DNA from: Leptolyngbya sp. FACHB-321
GTDB lineage: Bacteria > Cyanobacteriota > Cyanobacteriia > Leptolyngbyales > Leptolyngbyaceae
DNA: 64,000 bases
Direction: 5' to 3'
NCBI RefSeq assembly: GCF_014695975.1
Contig: NZ_JACJPI010000078.1
Span: forward strand, 1-64,000
In this document: one piece after another, positions 10,937 to 19,782 of the stretch
How positions within the stretch are numbered: position 1 is the first letter of the stretch
How the letters are laid out: each line of letters begins with the position of its first letter
The notes under the pieces: model-generated
Seen by the model: the letters and a program-made list of their open reading frames with translations, nothing else
Told to the model about the DNA's origin: nothing
Databases searched by the model: none
Position numbers and translations under genes: made by a program

Positions 10937-11413
10937 ATGTCAATCCACTCTCAACGATGGTTTTTCCGGTTAGCACTGCCGTTAGTTGCCGTGAGTGCTG
11001 CTGTTCTTCCACTGACGACCGTGACAGCCGCTAACTTACACACGACTCCTGTAACGTTACAGAACACATCTCAAGCGCCAAAGCTGGTGGCTCAACAATC
11101 GCGCCTCCGACGAGTGCGGTTTGCACCGGGTGCAAGTTCTGCCACGATCAAAGACAGCGTTGTGAGTGGAACCCGTGATCGCTATCTCCTCAGTGCCCGC
11201 AAAGGGCAAAAAATGAGCATTAGAATCGTGTCGCTAGAGGACAATGCCGTTTTTGATGTAGTCGCCCCCGTCAATCAAGCGGGGCAGCAACGGACGTTGA
11301 AGCAAGAAGCCTTTAGCTGGACTAACACCCTACCGGAAACAGGAGACTACCAAATTGTGGTAGGTTCAACGCGGGGAAATGCCAGTTACAGGCTGCAAGT
11401 CACGATTCGCTAA
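10937..11413 (+). CDS. Hypothetical secreted protein with C-terminal beta-rich domain
   Basis: From ATG 10937 the product has 158 residues. It begins with a signal peptide: basic RWFFR, a hydrophobic core LALPLVAVSAAVLPL, and a likely cut after VTAA or LVAQ. The remainder, with RDRYLLSARKGQKMSIRI, DNAVFDVV, LPETGDYQIVVG and ASYRLQVTIR, resembles the small beta-sandwich domains of the bacterial pre-peptidase C-terminal (PPC) type found in exported proteins. It lies 25 bases after glgA and 30 before the DUF3122 gene, so it may be transcribed with both. Reading further upstream in frame would run into glgA, so the internal ATG is preferred. Function unknown. Confidence 0.75.
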   Translation: MSIHSQRWFFRLALPLVAVSAAVLPLTTVTAANLHTTPVTLQNTSQAPKLVAQQSRLRRVRFAPGASSATIKDSVVSGTRDRYLLSARKGQKMSIRIVSLEDNAVFDVVAPVNQAGQQRTLKQEAFSWTNTLPETGDYQIVVGSTRGNASYRLQVTIR

Positions 11414-11443
11414 ACGATCGATTCATTTAGCAACAACACGCCA

Positions 11444-11920
11444 TTGAAAAAGATCTGGTTAATTGGCGCGCTTCTCATGCTCTTTCTGGTCGTTGGAGCA
11501 TCGGACGGCTTAGCATCTGTGCATACGTACCCAGAAAGCAGTGACAGCGTAATGTATCGATCGCTGCAAACATTGCGCGATCGCACGAATCAGACGTGGC
11601 AGGTGGTGCTTTACAAGCGGGTGCAAGGTGGATTAACGCAAAGTTTGCATCTACGGCTAGTAGGCTTTCCAGGCAGGGCAGCGTTAGAGCATCCTCATCC
11701 ATTAAAAATTACCACTGGAACAGAACGCATCTGGTTAGCACCAGAAACTCCGCCTGTTACGGACACCTCAAATGTTGCAGAGTATGACCTACTTGAGGTG
11801 ATGCGTGAGTTAAACTCAACCACACCACTGCGGTTGACAGTGCCCGTGCAGGGACAGCCGATCGAACTACCCGTGCCGCCATTTGTGGTTGAAGAGTGGC
11901 GACAGGTAGCCCAAAAATGA
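11444..11920 (+). CDS. DUF3122 family secreted protein
   Basis: The 158-residue product looks like the cyanobacterial DUF3122 family (PF11320): after a signal peptide (KKIWLIGALLMLFLVVGAS) come VHTYPESSDSVMYRSLQTLRD, TWQVVLYKRV and a C-terminal LRLTVPV and PPFVVEEWRQV. Family function is unknown; export to the periplasm or lumen is expected. The start is TTG 11444, because no ATG or GTG lies upstream of the lysine pair that opens the signal peptide. It follows the preceding secreted-protein gene by 30 bases. It converges on purN, with 33 bases between the stops. Confidence 0.8.
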   Translation: MKKIWLIGALLMLFLVVGASDGLASVHTYPESSDSVMYRSLQTLRDRTNQTWQVVLYKRVQGGLTQSLHLRLVGFPGRAALEHPHPLKITTGTERIWLAPETPPVTDTSNVAEYDLLEVMRELNSTTPLRLTVPVQGQPIELPVPPFVVEEWRQVAQK

Positions 11921-11953
11921 GCGGTCAACCCTGCATTTAAGGTAATCGCTACA

Positions 11954-12628
11954 TTAAGCGTTTGAAGGCGGTTGAACCTGGGCTGCCAGGGCGATCGCTT
12001 TGGGGAAAATACGATATTCCTGCGTATGAATACGATCGTGCAGCGTTTCGAGCGTGTCATTGGGGAGTATAGGCACCGCTGCCTGCATAATAATGTCGCC
12101 GCTGTCCACTTCGGGCACGACTAGATGCACTGTGCAACCTGTGATTTTCACCCCTGCTGCCAGCGCTTGCTCCACAGCGCGGTTGCCCTTAAAGCTGGGG
12201 AGTAGACTGGGATGAATGTTCAAAATGCGTCTGGGAAAGGCGTTGATCAAAACAGGCGTAACAATCCGCATCCAGCCTGCCATGATGACCCATTCTACAT
12301 CGTGCTGTCGAAGCGTTTCGACGATCGCTTCATCCAGTGCTTCTCGGCTCTCAAACTCGCGATGATTGAGCAGCACAGCAGGAATACCCCAACGATCGGC
12401 TCTAGCCGCCGCCTTTGCACCAGGATTGTTGTAAAGCAGTACGTTTACCTGCGCGTGAAGCTGCTGATCGGCAATGGCTTGGGCGATCGCCTCAAAGTTA
12501 CTGCCACTTCCCGATGCCATCACACCCAATTTTAACAGTGAGGCATTCTGAAGCGAATTGCTTGCCACTTCAGGAGCGACAAGGCTAGGTGTAGGCGTAA
12601 CGTGATTGGTCACTGGCTCTAAACTCAT
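11954..12628 (-). CDS. purN: Phosphoribosylglycinamide formyltransferase
   Basis: A 224-residue GAR transformylase, which uses 10-formyl-tetrahydrofolate in purine synthesis. Catalytic residues are in place: N and H in RILNIHPSLLPSFKG and D in VVPEVDSGDIIMQ. The N-terminal KLGVMASGSGSNFEAI holds the phosphate-binding loop. About 30 residues precede the family's usual start (SLEPVTNHVTPTPSL), a common cyanobacterial extension; translation from a later start is possible but no ATG is available before KLGVMAS except M33, which is too late. A secreted-protein gene lies 9 bases upstream, so the two form an operon. Confidence 0.94.
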   Translation of the reverse strand: MSLEPVTNHVTPTPSLVAPEVASNSLQNASLLKLGVMASGSGSNFEAIAQAIADQQLHAQVNVLLYNNPGAKAAARADRWGIPAVLLNHREFESREALDEAIVETLRQHDVEWVIMAGWMRIVTPVLINAFPRRILNIHPSLLPSFKGNRAVEQALAAGVKITGCTVHLVVPEVDSGDIIMQAAVPILPNDTLETLHDRIHTQEYRIFPKAIALAAQVQPPSNA

Positions 12629-12637
12629 GTAGCAGTC

Positions 12638-13228
12638 TCATTTTGCTGAAGATTTCTTCAACTCGCTGCCAGGGGGCGGGGTCGTATCGTCAGAAATTTT
12701 CTGAAAAAGCGTGGCGTTGTCGTTCAGCTCCTTAGGACGCAGCTTGCCAGGTCGGGTGTCCAACATCTGTACACGCAAATCGCCATCGGCTGTAAACTCA
12801 AACAGGGTTTCAACCGTTGTCTCTGCTGCCAAAATGACATCCAGATGCATGGGTTGAGGTTTGTCGTCGAGGCGATATTGTACTTGGTTGGCGATCGCAT
12901 TTCCTGACGCAGACGTGCCCGAAAGAATGTACAGCTTACCCTCTGGCGCAAAGACAAACATCACTGTATCACCCTCCAGTGGCTCCTTTGTCAACCATTG
13001 CCCCAAAAGCTTCTTGGCAACTGGGATCGTAGCCACAGGCATTGTGACAGGCGTTTTTGTAAGCTGTGGTGCGGATTTCCCAGGCAACGTTTCGGCACTC
13101 GCTGAGTGGCTGATAAAGACGGTTGCCATACCGAAACAACTGATGATGAATCTGAGCGCTAAAGCAGCACGATCGCTAGAGACAAAAGCAGGTAAGCGGT
13201 GGGTTCGAGTTGATTGATTTATAAGCAT
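12638..13228 (-). CDS. Hypothetical secreted protein
   Basis: The 196-residue product has an N-terminal hydrophobic export signal (LRFIISCFGMATVFIS, likely cut near SASAET). A threonine/proline linker follows, then a domain with KKLLGQWLTKEP, GDTVMFVFAPEGKLYIL, NQVQYRLD and ADGDLRVQMLDTRPG. This reads like a small beta-barrel stress/lipocalin-type fold, but I do not recognise the family with confidence. It starts at ATG 13228 and ends 9 bases before purN, probably co-transcribed. Function unknown. Confidence 0.7.
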   Translation of the reverse strand: MLINQSTRTHRLPAFVSSDRAALALRFIISCFGMATVFISHSASAETLPGKSAPQLTKTPVTMPVATIPVAKKLLGQWLTKEPLEGDTVMFVFAPEGKLYILSGTSASGNAIANQVQYRLDDKPQPMHLDVILAAETTVETLFEFTADGDLRVQMLDTRPGKLRPKELNDNATLFQKISDDTTPPPGSELKKSSAK

Positions 13229-13645
13229 ACTGTCAGCAAGCGATTAGCGTCAGCAGGTGTCAGCATCTTATACGGAATCGGGTTAAGGCGTGTCCTTTAG
13301 CCAGAACTTAAGAGCTTTTCTATAGATTTGTCGTTAATATACCTAAAGCAGCGTAAATCGAAATAGCTCTGGGCTGACGATCGTTCAAGCTGTAGTGAAG
13401 GGTACCATTAATTTTAAGCCGTATCGATCAACTGTTGAAGCGACACTATTAAGTTGTTTGTTACGGTGCTCGTAAGCATATGTTCCGCTTGGTGCCTTTT
13501 ACTCTGCATCACACGGGCGATCGAACTTCAAGTTGGCTTTGGCAGAACCAACACCATTAGCTAGGCAGACTAGAAAATGTGCCAGTCAGTAGGAAAACTG
13601 ACATCGAAATGAGCAACCAAAAACACCGCTCCAGACGGCGATCGT
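13229..13645. other. Spacer of 417 bp, no gene seen
   Basis: Upstream of the secreted-protein/purN operon on the minus strand and downstream of the small gene at 13646. It holds no supported frame or RNA. A short inverted pair (CAGTCAG and AAACTGACA near 13583-13603) is too weak to call. Confidence 0.5.
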
Positions 13646-13840
13646 TTAAGTGCTGGGGACGAGCTTAATTCGTCCAGCATCCATCTCAGACATCAGCAGT
13701 TCAAGTGCTTCAAAATCAACATCTGAAATGTAACCTAAACGAGTGAGTTCATAGTTGATCTCATTTTCAATGTCAGGAGTCAACCGTTTGAAATAAAGTG
13801 CTTTTTCGACCAAGTGCCGGATCATGGCTGTTCTTTTCAT
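13646..13840 (-). CDS. Small conserved-type hypothetical protein, 64 aa
   Basis: The 64-residue product starts MKRTAMIRHLVEKALYFKR and continues with EINYELTRLGYISDVDFEALELLMSEMDAGRI. It is amphipathic, helical and acidic toward the C-terminus; the codon pattern and sequence look like a genuine cyanobacterial small protein, similar in style to short hypothetical proteins seen across the phylum. No enzyme or DNA-binding motif is visible. It stands alone, with long spacers on both sides. Its upstream region (13877-13932, minus strand) holds two hairpins that cannot form together, which suggests post-transcriptional control. Function unknown. Confidence 0.65.
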   Translation of the reverse strand: MKRTAMIRHLVEKALYFKRLTPDIENEINYELTRLGYISDVDFEALELLMSEMDAGRIKLVPST

Positions 13841-13876
13841 AGTGAGTGGCAGGAACTCTGTCTAAATTCTCTAATG

Positions 13877-13932
13877 CTTGCTTGATGAAGCAAGTGATCC
13901 AACCCCGCTACGGGGGTGATTGAGATCACTTG
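13877..13932 (-). promoter_or_regulatory. Two mutually exclusive hairpins upstream of the small gene
   Basis: Hairpin A: CAAGTGATC (13891-13899) pairs with GATCACTTG (13924-13932), enclosing CCCCG-CTA-CGGGG. Hairpin B: CTTGCTT (13877-13883) pairs with AAGCAAG (13888-13894) with loop GATG. They share bases 13891-13894 (CAAG), so only one can fully form at a time. They lie 37-92 bases upstream of the ATG at 13840. If transcribed, this may act as an attenuator or structural switch; the pairing is seen, the function is inferred. Confidence 0.45.
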
Positions 13933-14143
13933 ACTAATCTGAGTGATAATCTGGCAGCATAAAAAGCTAACCGTTTCGCACTGAACGTTGTGCTGGTATT
14001 GGCAAGTATTTTGTCGGCAGCAGTGTGCTAAGTAAGCTGCGCTAAAAGCCAATTATTCATCACGCTTCTGAACGGTAAGCAATACACTTGACCGCAAGAA
14101 AGTACTGCCTCTAACACAGCATTATGCTAGGAGTGCTGAACGC

Positions 14144-14614
14144 TTACCCAAGACGCATAGTGCATTCCAGGAGCAATCGCTGATTTGCCAAGGCATACGG
14201 CTGAATGGCTGTTGCTTTGCGAAATGACTCGATCGCCGCTGGATAGTTACCCAAAACAGCGTGGCATAACCCCAAACCATGTAGAGCACCAAAGTGAACC
14301 GGGTTCAGGCGAAGGACAGTCTCGCAGTCTGCGATCGCCTGCTGGTATTGACCCTGAGTATAGTAGAGTACGGCGCGACGATTCCAGGCTTCGGCAAAAT
14401 CAGGTTGATCTTCCACCAGTGCTGTCAGGGTCGCCTCTGCTTCAGCACTATTGCCTTCTTGTAGTAAGGTCTGAGCGCGTTGAATTGTCTCGAAACCAAG
14501 CACCCCTTTCTGCTCGAACCAGATGCGCCAAAGCGCTTGAGTAGCGCGATCGCGAATTGATTCGTCTGGACTTTGCAAATCTTTGAGTAATGGCGCGATC
14601 GACGGTTCTTGCAT
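14144..14614 (-). CDS. TPR-repeat protein
   Basis: From ATG 14614 the product has 156 residues. The first third (PSIAPLLKDLQSPDESIRDRA) contains a helical pair ending in WRIWFEQKG. Two to three tetratricopeptide repeats follow: AQTLLQEGNSAEAEATLTAL, AEAWNRRAVLYYTQGQYQQA and FGALHGLGLCHAVLGNYPAA. Such proteins scaffold protein contacts. Alternative starts are 14632 (MGCFIAMQEP) and 14749, but the longer version adds an atypical cysteine-containing leader. It is monocistronic, about 170 bases before the hydrolase gene's 3' end. Partner unknown. Confidence 0.78.
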   Translation of the reverse strand: MQEPSIAPLLKDLQSPDESIRDRATQALWRIWFEQKGVLGFETIQRAQTLLQEGNSAEAEATLTALVEDQPDFAEAWNRRAVLYYTQGQYQQAIADCETVLRLNPVHFGALHGLGLCHAVLGNYPAAIESFRKATAIQPYALANQRLLLECTMRLG

Positions 14615-14788
14615 TGCTATGAAGCACCCCATGAGAAGAGATAGAGTTTCGATCGCTTGCAAATGCCTCAAGTATTGTGTCTGATGAGGACAAGTTAAAA
14701 CCGCTACAACCACAACATTTGCTGAACTAACAAGATCGTGCGGAAGCACTTTATCGCTCGTTCACATTGACAACACCTTACAGCTTAG

Positions 14789-15676
14789 TTAAGCGGTAGA
14801 GGCAGCGTCATACCCTGCGCGAGGCGTAACCGCGGTTGGGTATTGCGCTAACCAACGATCAATGTCTGCCTGCACAAGGTCAGGGATTTCCCACGGGAAC
14901 AAGTGCGCGGCGTTAGGGTAACAATGGTACTCGGCATCAGGCAGGGCTTGGGCAGTTTCCAGGCTGGAAGCAGCAGTGATGTGACGGTCTTCAGCACCTG
15001 CAAGCACCAGGCAAGGACACTGAATGGCAGACAGATCAGTAAGGCGATTGTAACCCCGCTGGAGAGCCGTAAAAAGCGCTTGCGTTGCCCGCTTGGAGGT
15101 TTGCAGATAGGCAGGCAGAGCATCCTTAGCGAGATAGTGATAGGCAGCAGGCGTATGTTGCTGAATCAAATAGCGATACAGCGATCGCCGTCCAAAGGTG
15201 TCAATATTCCACTGCCAGCCAGGATGGAACCAATTCACGATCGATGCAATACCTGTATAAGCATTATCCTGCCACGTAATTGCTGGATGGTTGCCTTTTG
15301 GACGCGCTGCCGTTGCAACTAAAATCAAGCCGCTCACTCGCTCGGGCGATCGCAACGCCAACTCAAGCGCTAAAATACCACCCAACGACCAACCTAAGAC
15401 CAAACAACGATCAATTTGATGGCGATCGAGCAACGCTTCTAAATCGCTCAAATGGTCAGTCATCACAAAATCTGTCTGAGTGTGACTGTTGCCATAGCCA
15501 CGCAAATCAGGCGCGATCGTCTTGAACCGTGCAGACAACGGCTTTGTAAAAACGGACAGGCTCTGCCCCGAACCCGGATGACCATGGAGACAGAGAATGG
15601 GAAAACCCTGCCCTTGCACTAACGTATGAAGGCTAACTGCCTGAGAAGGTAATGGCGGCACGGGTAAATCGATCAC
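14789..15676 (-). CDS. Alpha/beta hydrolase
   Basis: The 295-residue protein has a complete catalytic set: oxyanion-hole motif HGHPGSG, nucleophile Ser in GWSLGG, acid Asp in AGAEDRH and His in NAAHLFPWE. The fold family includes esterases, haloalkane dehalogenases, epoxide hydrolases and C-C hydrolases; the substrate is unknown. A cap region lies between LRSPERVSGLILVATAA and the acid. There is no signal peptide, so it is cytosolic. Translation appears to start at GTG 15676. The C-terminal tail (TPRAGYDAASTA) is likely unstructured. Monocistronic. Confidence 0.87.
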   Translation of the reverse strand: MIDLPVPPLPSQAVSLHTLVQGQGFPILCLHGHPGSGQSLSVFTKPLSARFKTIAPDLRGYGNSHTQTDFVMTDHLSDLEALLDRHQIDRCLVLGWSLGGILALELALRSPERVSGLILVATAARPKGNHPAITWQDNAYTGIASIVNWFHPGWQWNIDTFGRRSLYRYLIQQHTPAAYHYLAKDALPAYLQTSKRATQALFTALQRGYNRLTDLSAIQCPCLVLAGAEDRHITAASSLETAQALPDAEYHCYPNAAHLFPWEIPDLVQADIDRWLAQYPTAVTPRAGYDAASTA

Positions 15677-15913
15677 AGCTTACTGTCCACAAACTCTATG
15701 CTAACGGTTTACATTTCCTCTAGCCCCTAACTCTGCATTCCACTAAGATAAAACGCAGGAAGTGATCAAACGCCGACAGTGCGCTGCCCCTTCTTTAAGG
15801 AGCTTACAGAAAAGAATTCATATTCTCTGTTACGACACCTCCAGATTTCTAAGCTACTGTCCTCACACCGCGCGGCGATCGCTGCAACTTTGAAATAAGG
15901 ATTGACCTGAAGC

Positions 15914-16555
15914 ATGGCAGAAGAAACTCCAAAACAAACCGAGCCGAACCAAAGCGAAGGTCAAGCTCTGACTAATGCTGAAGCTAAAACAACCGATATG
16001 CCAACGGCAAATGCCCCGGAACCAGAAGCCGCTAAACCAGATGCTATTTCTGATCACCCTGAGGCAGATACAGCCACCAAAAAACCAGCCGCCAAACGCC
16101 CCTCTAAAGCAGAGGCTGAAGGAGAAGAGGGTGCTAAACCTGCTGCAAAGGCAAAGAAAGAAAAGCCGCCTGCGTTAGAAGATAAGCCTTTTGCTGACTT
16201 TGTTCAGCAGGATTATTTGCCCGCCCTAAAAGCAGGCTTGGCAAAACAAGAGATTCCCAATGTCGATCTCACGTTTGAAAAGCGCAAAATCAACGTTATC
16301 GGCTTTGCCCAGGCACCAGAATGCTGGCAGGTCATTGGTCAATGGTACAACGGCGATCGACAAACCCGAGAGTTCAACATTTACTTCTTTGACGAAAAGA
16401 TTAACGGACAAAAGGGCTTTTCCTGTGCAGAAAGCGGTGGCAAAGCCAGCACCCTGGAATCCTTTCGGATTGATGAGCGCAAGGTTGATCTAGGCTTGCT
16501 GGTTTTCTGGACGCTGCAACGGCTAAATGCTCAAAAATGGCTGGTGAGAAATTAA
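15914..16555 (+). CDS. DUF2996 family protein
   Basis: The 213-residue product has two parts. The N-terminal 85 residues are low-complexity and rich in Ala, Lys, Glu and Pro (AEAKTTDMPTANAPEPEAA, KPAAKRPSKAEAEG). The C-terminal domain, from about PFADFVQQDYLPALKAGL, includes VDLTFEKRKINV, CWQVIGQWYNGDRQTREFNIYFF and WTLQRLNAQKWLVRN, the pattern of cyanobacterial/plastid DUF2996. AAGGA lies 11 bases before ATG 15914. The domain is conserved in oxygenic phototrophs; its role is unknown to me. It converges with the TM2 gene. Confidence 0.85.
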   Translation: MAEETPKQTEPNQSEGQALTNAEAKTTDMPTANAPEPEAAKPDAISDHPEADTATKKPAAKRPSKAEAEGEEGAKPAAKAKKEKPPALEDKPFADFVQQDYLPALKAGLAKQEIPNVDLTFEKRKINVIGFAQAPECWQVIGQWYNGDRQTREFNIYFFDEKINGQKGFSCAESGGKASTLESFRIDERKVDLGLLVFWTLQRLNAQKWLVRN

Positions 16556-16617
16556 AGGTTCTAAACGAACGGCTACATAGAGCTGGACTTCTGTAGTCTC
16601 ACATTTAGAAGTCTTTC

Positions 16618-17139
16618 TTAAAGCTCTTTGAATTCATAAGTGACAACCCCAGTTTTGGGATCATTAGTGATTTCAACGTAGCCCGTTCTCACCATTTGTA
16701 GCAAGGTGGATTCAACCTCAGCAAAGCTAGCCCCTGTTTCCATCACGCCTTGAGTCACAGAGAGATTACCACCTCTCGCTTCTGCTGCTTTTAGCAGTTT
16801 AACGACCAAGGAATTTGGCATGGGCTGAGGTGGCACCGGCTTTGCATCAACTGTAACGACTCGCTGAATCACAGGTTGGGTTGGTAAAGAGCCGTCGGGC
16901 AGCCAACCCTGGCGCGCTCTGAGTTTGGTATTGTGTTCATCAACCATATTGGGAATGAGCAGAAGATCAATGACTTGCCCAAAGCCAAAGAGACCAAAAC
17001 TGAACATCCACAACAGTCCGGTCAAAATCTTGCCATTGTAAAGACGGTGCAGACCATGCAGTTGGAGCAAGCAGCCGAGCCAAAGGATGTAAGCCGTACC
17101 AGCTTTGTTCATACCTAGTTGGGATGCGTTCGTTTTCAC
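16618..17139 (-). CDS. TM2-domain membrane protein with C-terminal winged-helix-like tail
   Basis: The 173-residue protein carries a TM2 domain near residues 10-70: two hydrophobic helices around the LHGLHRLYNGKILTGLLWMFSFGLFGFGQVIDLLLIP segment (polar DxF-like turn). The C-terminal half (VVKLLKAAEARGGNLSVTQGVMETGASFAEVESTLLQMVRTGYVEI) looks like a small winged helix. The start is uncertain: GTG 17139 gives 173 residues, while ATG 17112 gives 164 and matches the usual family start better. GTG 17139 falls inside a direct repeat, which also favours the ATG. Function unknown; possibly sensory or membrane-anchored regulation. Confidence 0.75.
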   Translation of the reverse strand: MKTNASQLGMNKAGTAYILWLGCLLQLHGLHRLYNGKILTGLLWMFSFGLFGFGQVIDLLLIPNMVDEHNTKLRARQGWLPDGSLPTQPVIQRVVTVDAKPVPPQPMPNSLVVKLLKAAEARGGNLSVTQGVMETGASFAEVESTLLQMVRTGYVEITNDPKTGVVTYEFKEL

Positions 17140-17165
17140 AGTGCTTCAGTTCTCACAGTGCTTCA
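17136..17165. repeat. Direct repeat of 13 bp upstream of the TM2 gene
   Basis: TCACAGTGCTTCA occurs at 17136-17148 and again at 17153-17165, start points 17 bases apart. The pair lies just upstream of the likely ATG of the TM2 gene and could be a repressor or activator site, or a chance duplication. Confidence 0.4.
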
Positions 17166-17492
17166 CGTTTACAAGGCTTGGAAGTTCCCACTTCTAGATC
17201 ATAAAGACTTTGCTCTGAAGCAGGCACAGTAAGCGGTGTGATATGACTCAGTGGTTACAAAAGTTGATGGTGTGTTGCAAGTCTTAACGCGATCGCCGCG
17301 TTTTGTCACCGTTTACCTTGATAGACTAGACCACGTAATCATCGTAGTGGTTTCGTACGCTGCTGGGCTTCAGCAAATTCCTTCTTAGCTCGGTTGCGCC
17401 AGTTACTGGCTTTCGTCTTAAGAGTGAGGCACTGCGGCGGTTCAGCACACCATCCCTGCGATGTAGAATCTGAAAAAAGAACGAAACGACTC
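17140..17492. other. Divergent promoter region between TM2 gene and acsF
   Basis: This 350-base spacer separates the minus-strand TM2 gene from acsF. It contains the 13-base direct repeat described separately and a purine-rich stretch (AAAAAAGAACGAAACGA) directly ahead of the acsF ATG. No gene is supported. Frames that extend acsF upstream to 17394 look non-coding. Confidence 0.5.
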
Positions 17493-18569
17493 ATGGTAGA
17501 TTCCCTTAAAAAGCCTGGCTTTGAAGAAATACGCCCCGGAGTAAAAGTTCCTGCGAAGGAAACGATTCTAACGCCCCGGTTTTATACAACCGATTTTGAT
17601 GCAGTGGCGGCGATGGATATTTCGCCCAATGAAGATGAACTGCTGGCGATTCTGGAAGAGTTCCGCGTCGATTACAATCGGCATCATTTTGTCCGTACGA
17701 CTGAGTTTGACCAGTCCTGGGAGCATATTGATGGGGAAACGCGCCAACTGTTTGTTGAGTTCTTAGAACGCTCTTGCACGGCTGAGTTTTCTGGCTTTTT
17801 GCTTTACAAAGAACTGGCGCGCAAGCTGAAAGGCAAGAACCCCGTGCTGGCAGAGTGCTTTGCGTTGATGTCGCGTGATGAAGCACGACACGCAGGCTTC
17901 CTCAATAAGGCAATGTCAGATTTTAACCTCCAGCTGGATTTAGGCTTTTTGACTAAGAGCCGCAGCTATACCTTCTTTCAGCCAAAGTTTATCTTTTACG
18001 CCACCTATCTGTCTGAAAAGATTGGCTACTGGCGCTACATTACAATTTATCGTCACCTCGAAGCACATCCAGAAGACCGAATTTATCCGATCTTCCGCTT
18101 CTTTGAAAACTGGTGCCAGGATGAAAATCGGCACGGTGATTTCTTTGATGCGATGATGCGCTCGCAGCCCCAGATCTTGAATGACTGGAAGGCAAGGCTA
18201 TGGTGCCGCTTCTTTCTGTTGTCTGTCTTTGCCACGATGTACCTGAACGACATTCAGCGATCGGGCTTTTACAAAGCGCTTGGTTTGGATGCACGCGAAT
18301 ATGACATTCACGTGATTAACAAAACTAACGAAAGCACCGCAAAGGTCTTTCCGGTTGTTCTGGATGTAGAAAATCCTGAGTTCTATCAGCGTCTTGATCA
18401 GTGTGTGCAGAACAATGCCAAGCTAACGGCGATCGTCAGCGCTGGTACACCAAAGGTTGTGCAGTTCTTCCAAAAGCTACCTTACTATGCATCTAATGCG
18501 TGGCACCTCATCCGGCTTTATTTGATGAAGCCGATCGACGCTGCCCCCTTACAGGGAACGGCTCGTTAG
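17493..18569 (+). CDS. acsF: Mg-protoporphyrin IX monomethyl ester (oxidative) cyclase
   Basis: The 358-residue aerobic cyclase makes the fifth ring of protochlorophyllide from Mg-protoporphyrin monomethyl ester using O2, in chlorophyll a synthesis. It is a di-iron enzyme, with ligand motifs [30 protein letters not shown] and [12 protein letters not shown]. The start ATG 17493 ([13 protein letters not shown]) gives the standard length; a longer frame from 17394 adds a Cys/His-rich leader unlike the family. Many cyanobacteria carry two copies (aerobic and low-oxygen forms); this one resembles the main aerobic form, though this was not tested. The gene ends at a strong terminator. Confidence 0.96.
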   Translation: MVDSLKKPGFEEIRPGVKVPAKETILTPRFYTTDFDAVAAMDISPNEDELLAILEEFRVDYNRHHFVRTTEFDQSWEHIDGETRQLFVEFLERSCTAEFSGFLLYKELARKLKGKNPVLAECFALMSRDEARHAGFLNKAMSDFNLQLDLGFLTKSRSYTFFQPKFIFYATYLSEKIGYWRYITIYRHLEAHPEDRIYPIFRFFENWCQDENRHGDFFDAMMRSQPQILNDWKARLWCRFFLLSVFATMYLNDIQRSGFYKALGLDAREYDIHVINKTNESTAKVFPVVLDVENPEFYQRLDQCVQNNAKLTAIVSAGTPKVVQFFQKLPYYASNAWHLIRLYLMKPIDAAPLQGTAR

Positions 18570-18594
18570 ATTGCTTTTTCGTCCTTGGTTTTAG

Positions 18595-18638
18595 CGGCTT
18601 TGCTAACCTGCAACTTACAGGTGCAAAGCCGTTTTTTT
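18595..18638 (+). terminator. Rho-independent terminator of acsF
   Basis: CGGCTTTGC pairs with GCAAAGCCG, extended internally by ACCTG/CAGGT around loop CAACTTA, followed by seven T residues. It is about 25 bases after the acsF stop codon and upstream of the next gene's ATG. Confidence 0.92.
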
Positions 18639-18676
18639 GTGGAAATGCTTTGAAGTATGCCAGTATCAACGTGTTC

Positions 18677-19669
18677 ATGAACCGAGATAACCTGTTGCGA
18701 TCGCACTCACTAACCTCACATTGCTACCTTCAAACACTTTCACTAGCAGTGAGTCTTGCTTTTTTCGCTGCTCCCGCCTGGTGTCAGTACCCTGAAGCTG
18801 CACCGTTGATGCTCGAACCTGTAGAAACAAAAGAGCGATCGAAGGAAGCAGCGGTCACAGAAGTTGGTAAAGAGCCTCAGCCAACCCGTTTAGTCGCATC
18901 ACTGATGGCGAACCAAGGGACAGACTCAACAACTACAAGGCTAAATACTCAACCTTCGACTGCCCAACCTGTCGAAGGACCACAGCATTCTGACCTTACG
19001 ACATCACAGTCTACCCCACTGCCCCAACCGGCCCCAACCCCTAACCCTCAGACCCCAAACCCTGCCGCTACCATTCCGATTGACCTTGACCCAGCACTAA
19101 CCGAAAGCAGTCCCGTTTTGCAACGCTGGCTGAAGCAAGTGCCCAACGTTCTGACCGACATCAGGCGTGATCCTAGCTTTAGGACGCGCTTGCGTTTGGG
19201 CTATTCCCAGTTTCCATCGACTCGGCAGGCAGGAGGCGTTCATCTTGGCATTGAGGATATCTTTGTCGGGCGATCGGGTTTGACGCTCAGTGCTGATTAT
19301 CAGACTGCATTTAATGGCACCCGCGAAGCATGGGGAGCCGATTTGCGTTACTACGTTCGTCCTTTAGGTAGCATCATTAATGTGGCTCCGGTGATTGGCT
19401 ATCGCCATTTGGCAACCACTCGTTACACGACTGATGGCGTTCACGTGGGTCTGCGCTTGCTACTAGTGCCATCACGGACGGGTGCCGCTGATCTTGCCCT
19501 TACACAGAGTTGGGTTGCCCCTGGCAGTGAAGCTGAAGTTGGGTTAACGACCCTTTCCTTCGGCTATGCCCTTACACATAACCTGCGTCTATCCACCGAT
19601 CTACAGAAGCAAAATTCTCGGTTTCGCAGCGATAGCCGCGTGGGCATCGGCTTGGAGTGGATGTTTTAA
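18677..19669 (+). CDS. Probable secreted/outer-membrane beta-barrel protein
   Basis: From ATG 18677 the product has 330 residues. A signal peptide (LSLAVSLAFFAAPAWCQ) is followed by a Thr/Pro/Gln-rich linker of about 100 residues, then a C-terminal region of alternating short beta-type segments: RTRLRLGYSQFPSTRQ, FVGRSGLTLSADYQTA, GADLRYYVRPLG, HVGLRLLLVPS, LTTLSFGYALTHNLRLS and final VGIGLEWMF. A terminal aromatic residue and amphipathic strands suggest an outer-membrane barrel. I do not recognise a family name. It lies just downstream of the acsF terminator, with its own promoter. The start codon is supported by the signal peptide; an upstream extension would overlap acsF. Confidence 0.78.
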   Translation: MNRDNLLRSHSLTSHCYLQTLSLAVSLAFFAAPAWCQYPEAAPLMLEPVETKERSKEAAVTEVGKEPQPTRLVASLMANQGTDSTTTRLNTQPSTAQPVEGPQHSDLTTSQSTPLPQPAPTPNPQTPNPAATIPIDLDPALTESSPVLQRWLKQVPNVLTDIRRDPSFRTRLRLGYSQFPSTRQAGGVHLGIEDIFVGRSGLTLSADYQTAFNGTREAWGADLRYYVRPLGSIINVAPVIGYRHLATTRYTTDGVHVGLRLLLVPSRTGAADLALTQSWVAPGSEAEVGLTTLSFGYALTHNLRLSTDLQKQNSRFRSDSRVGIGLEWMF

Positions 19670-19782
19670 CGCATGGCGTTTCACTAGCGACGATCGCCCT
19701 CGTTTCTCTAAAGCACAATCGGTCAGAGGTGGATGGAAAGTGCGCGGAGCTTGGTAGAAGAGCATTGAAAGAGGAAAAAGGG

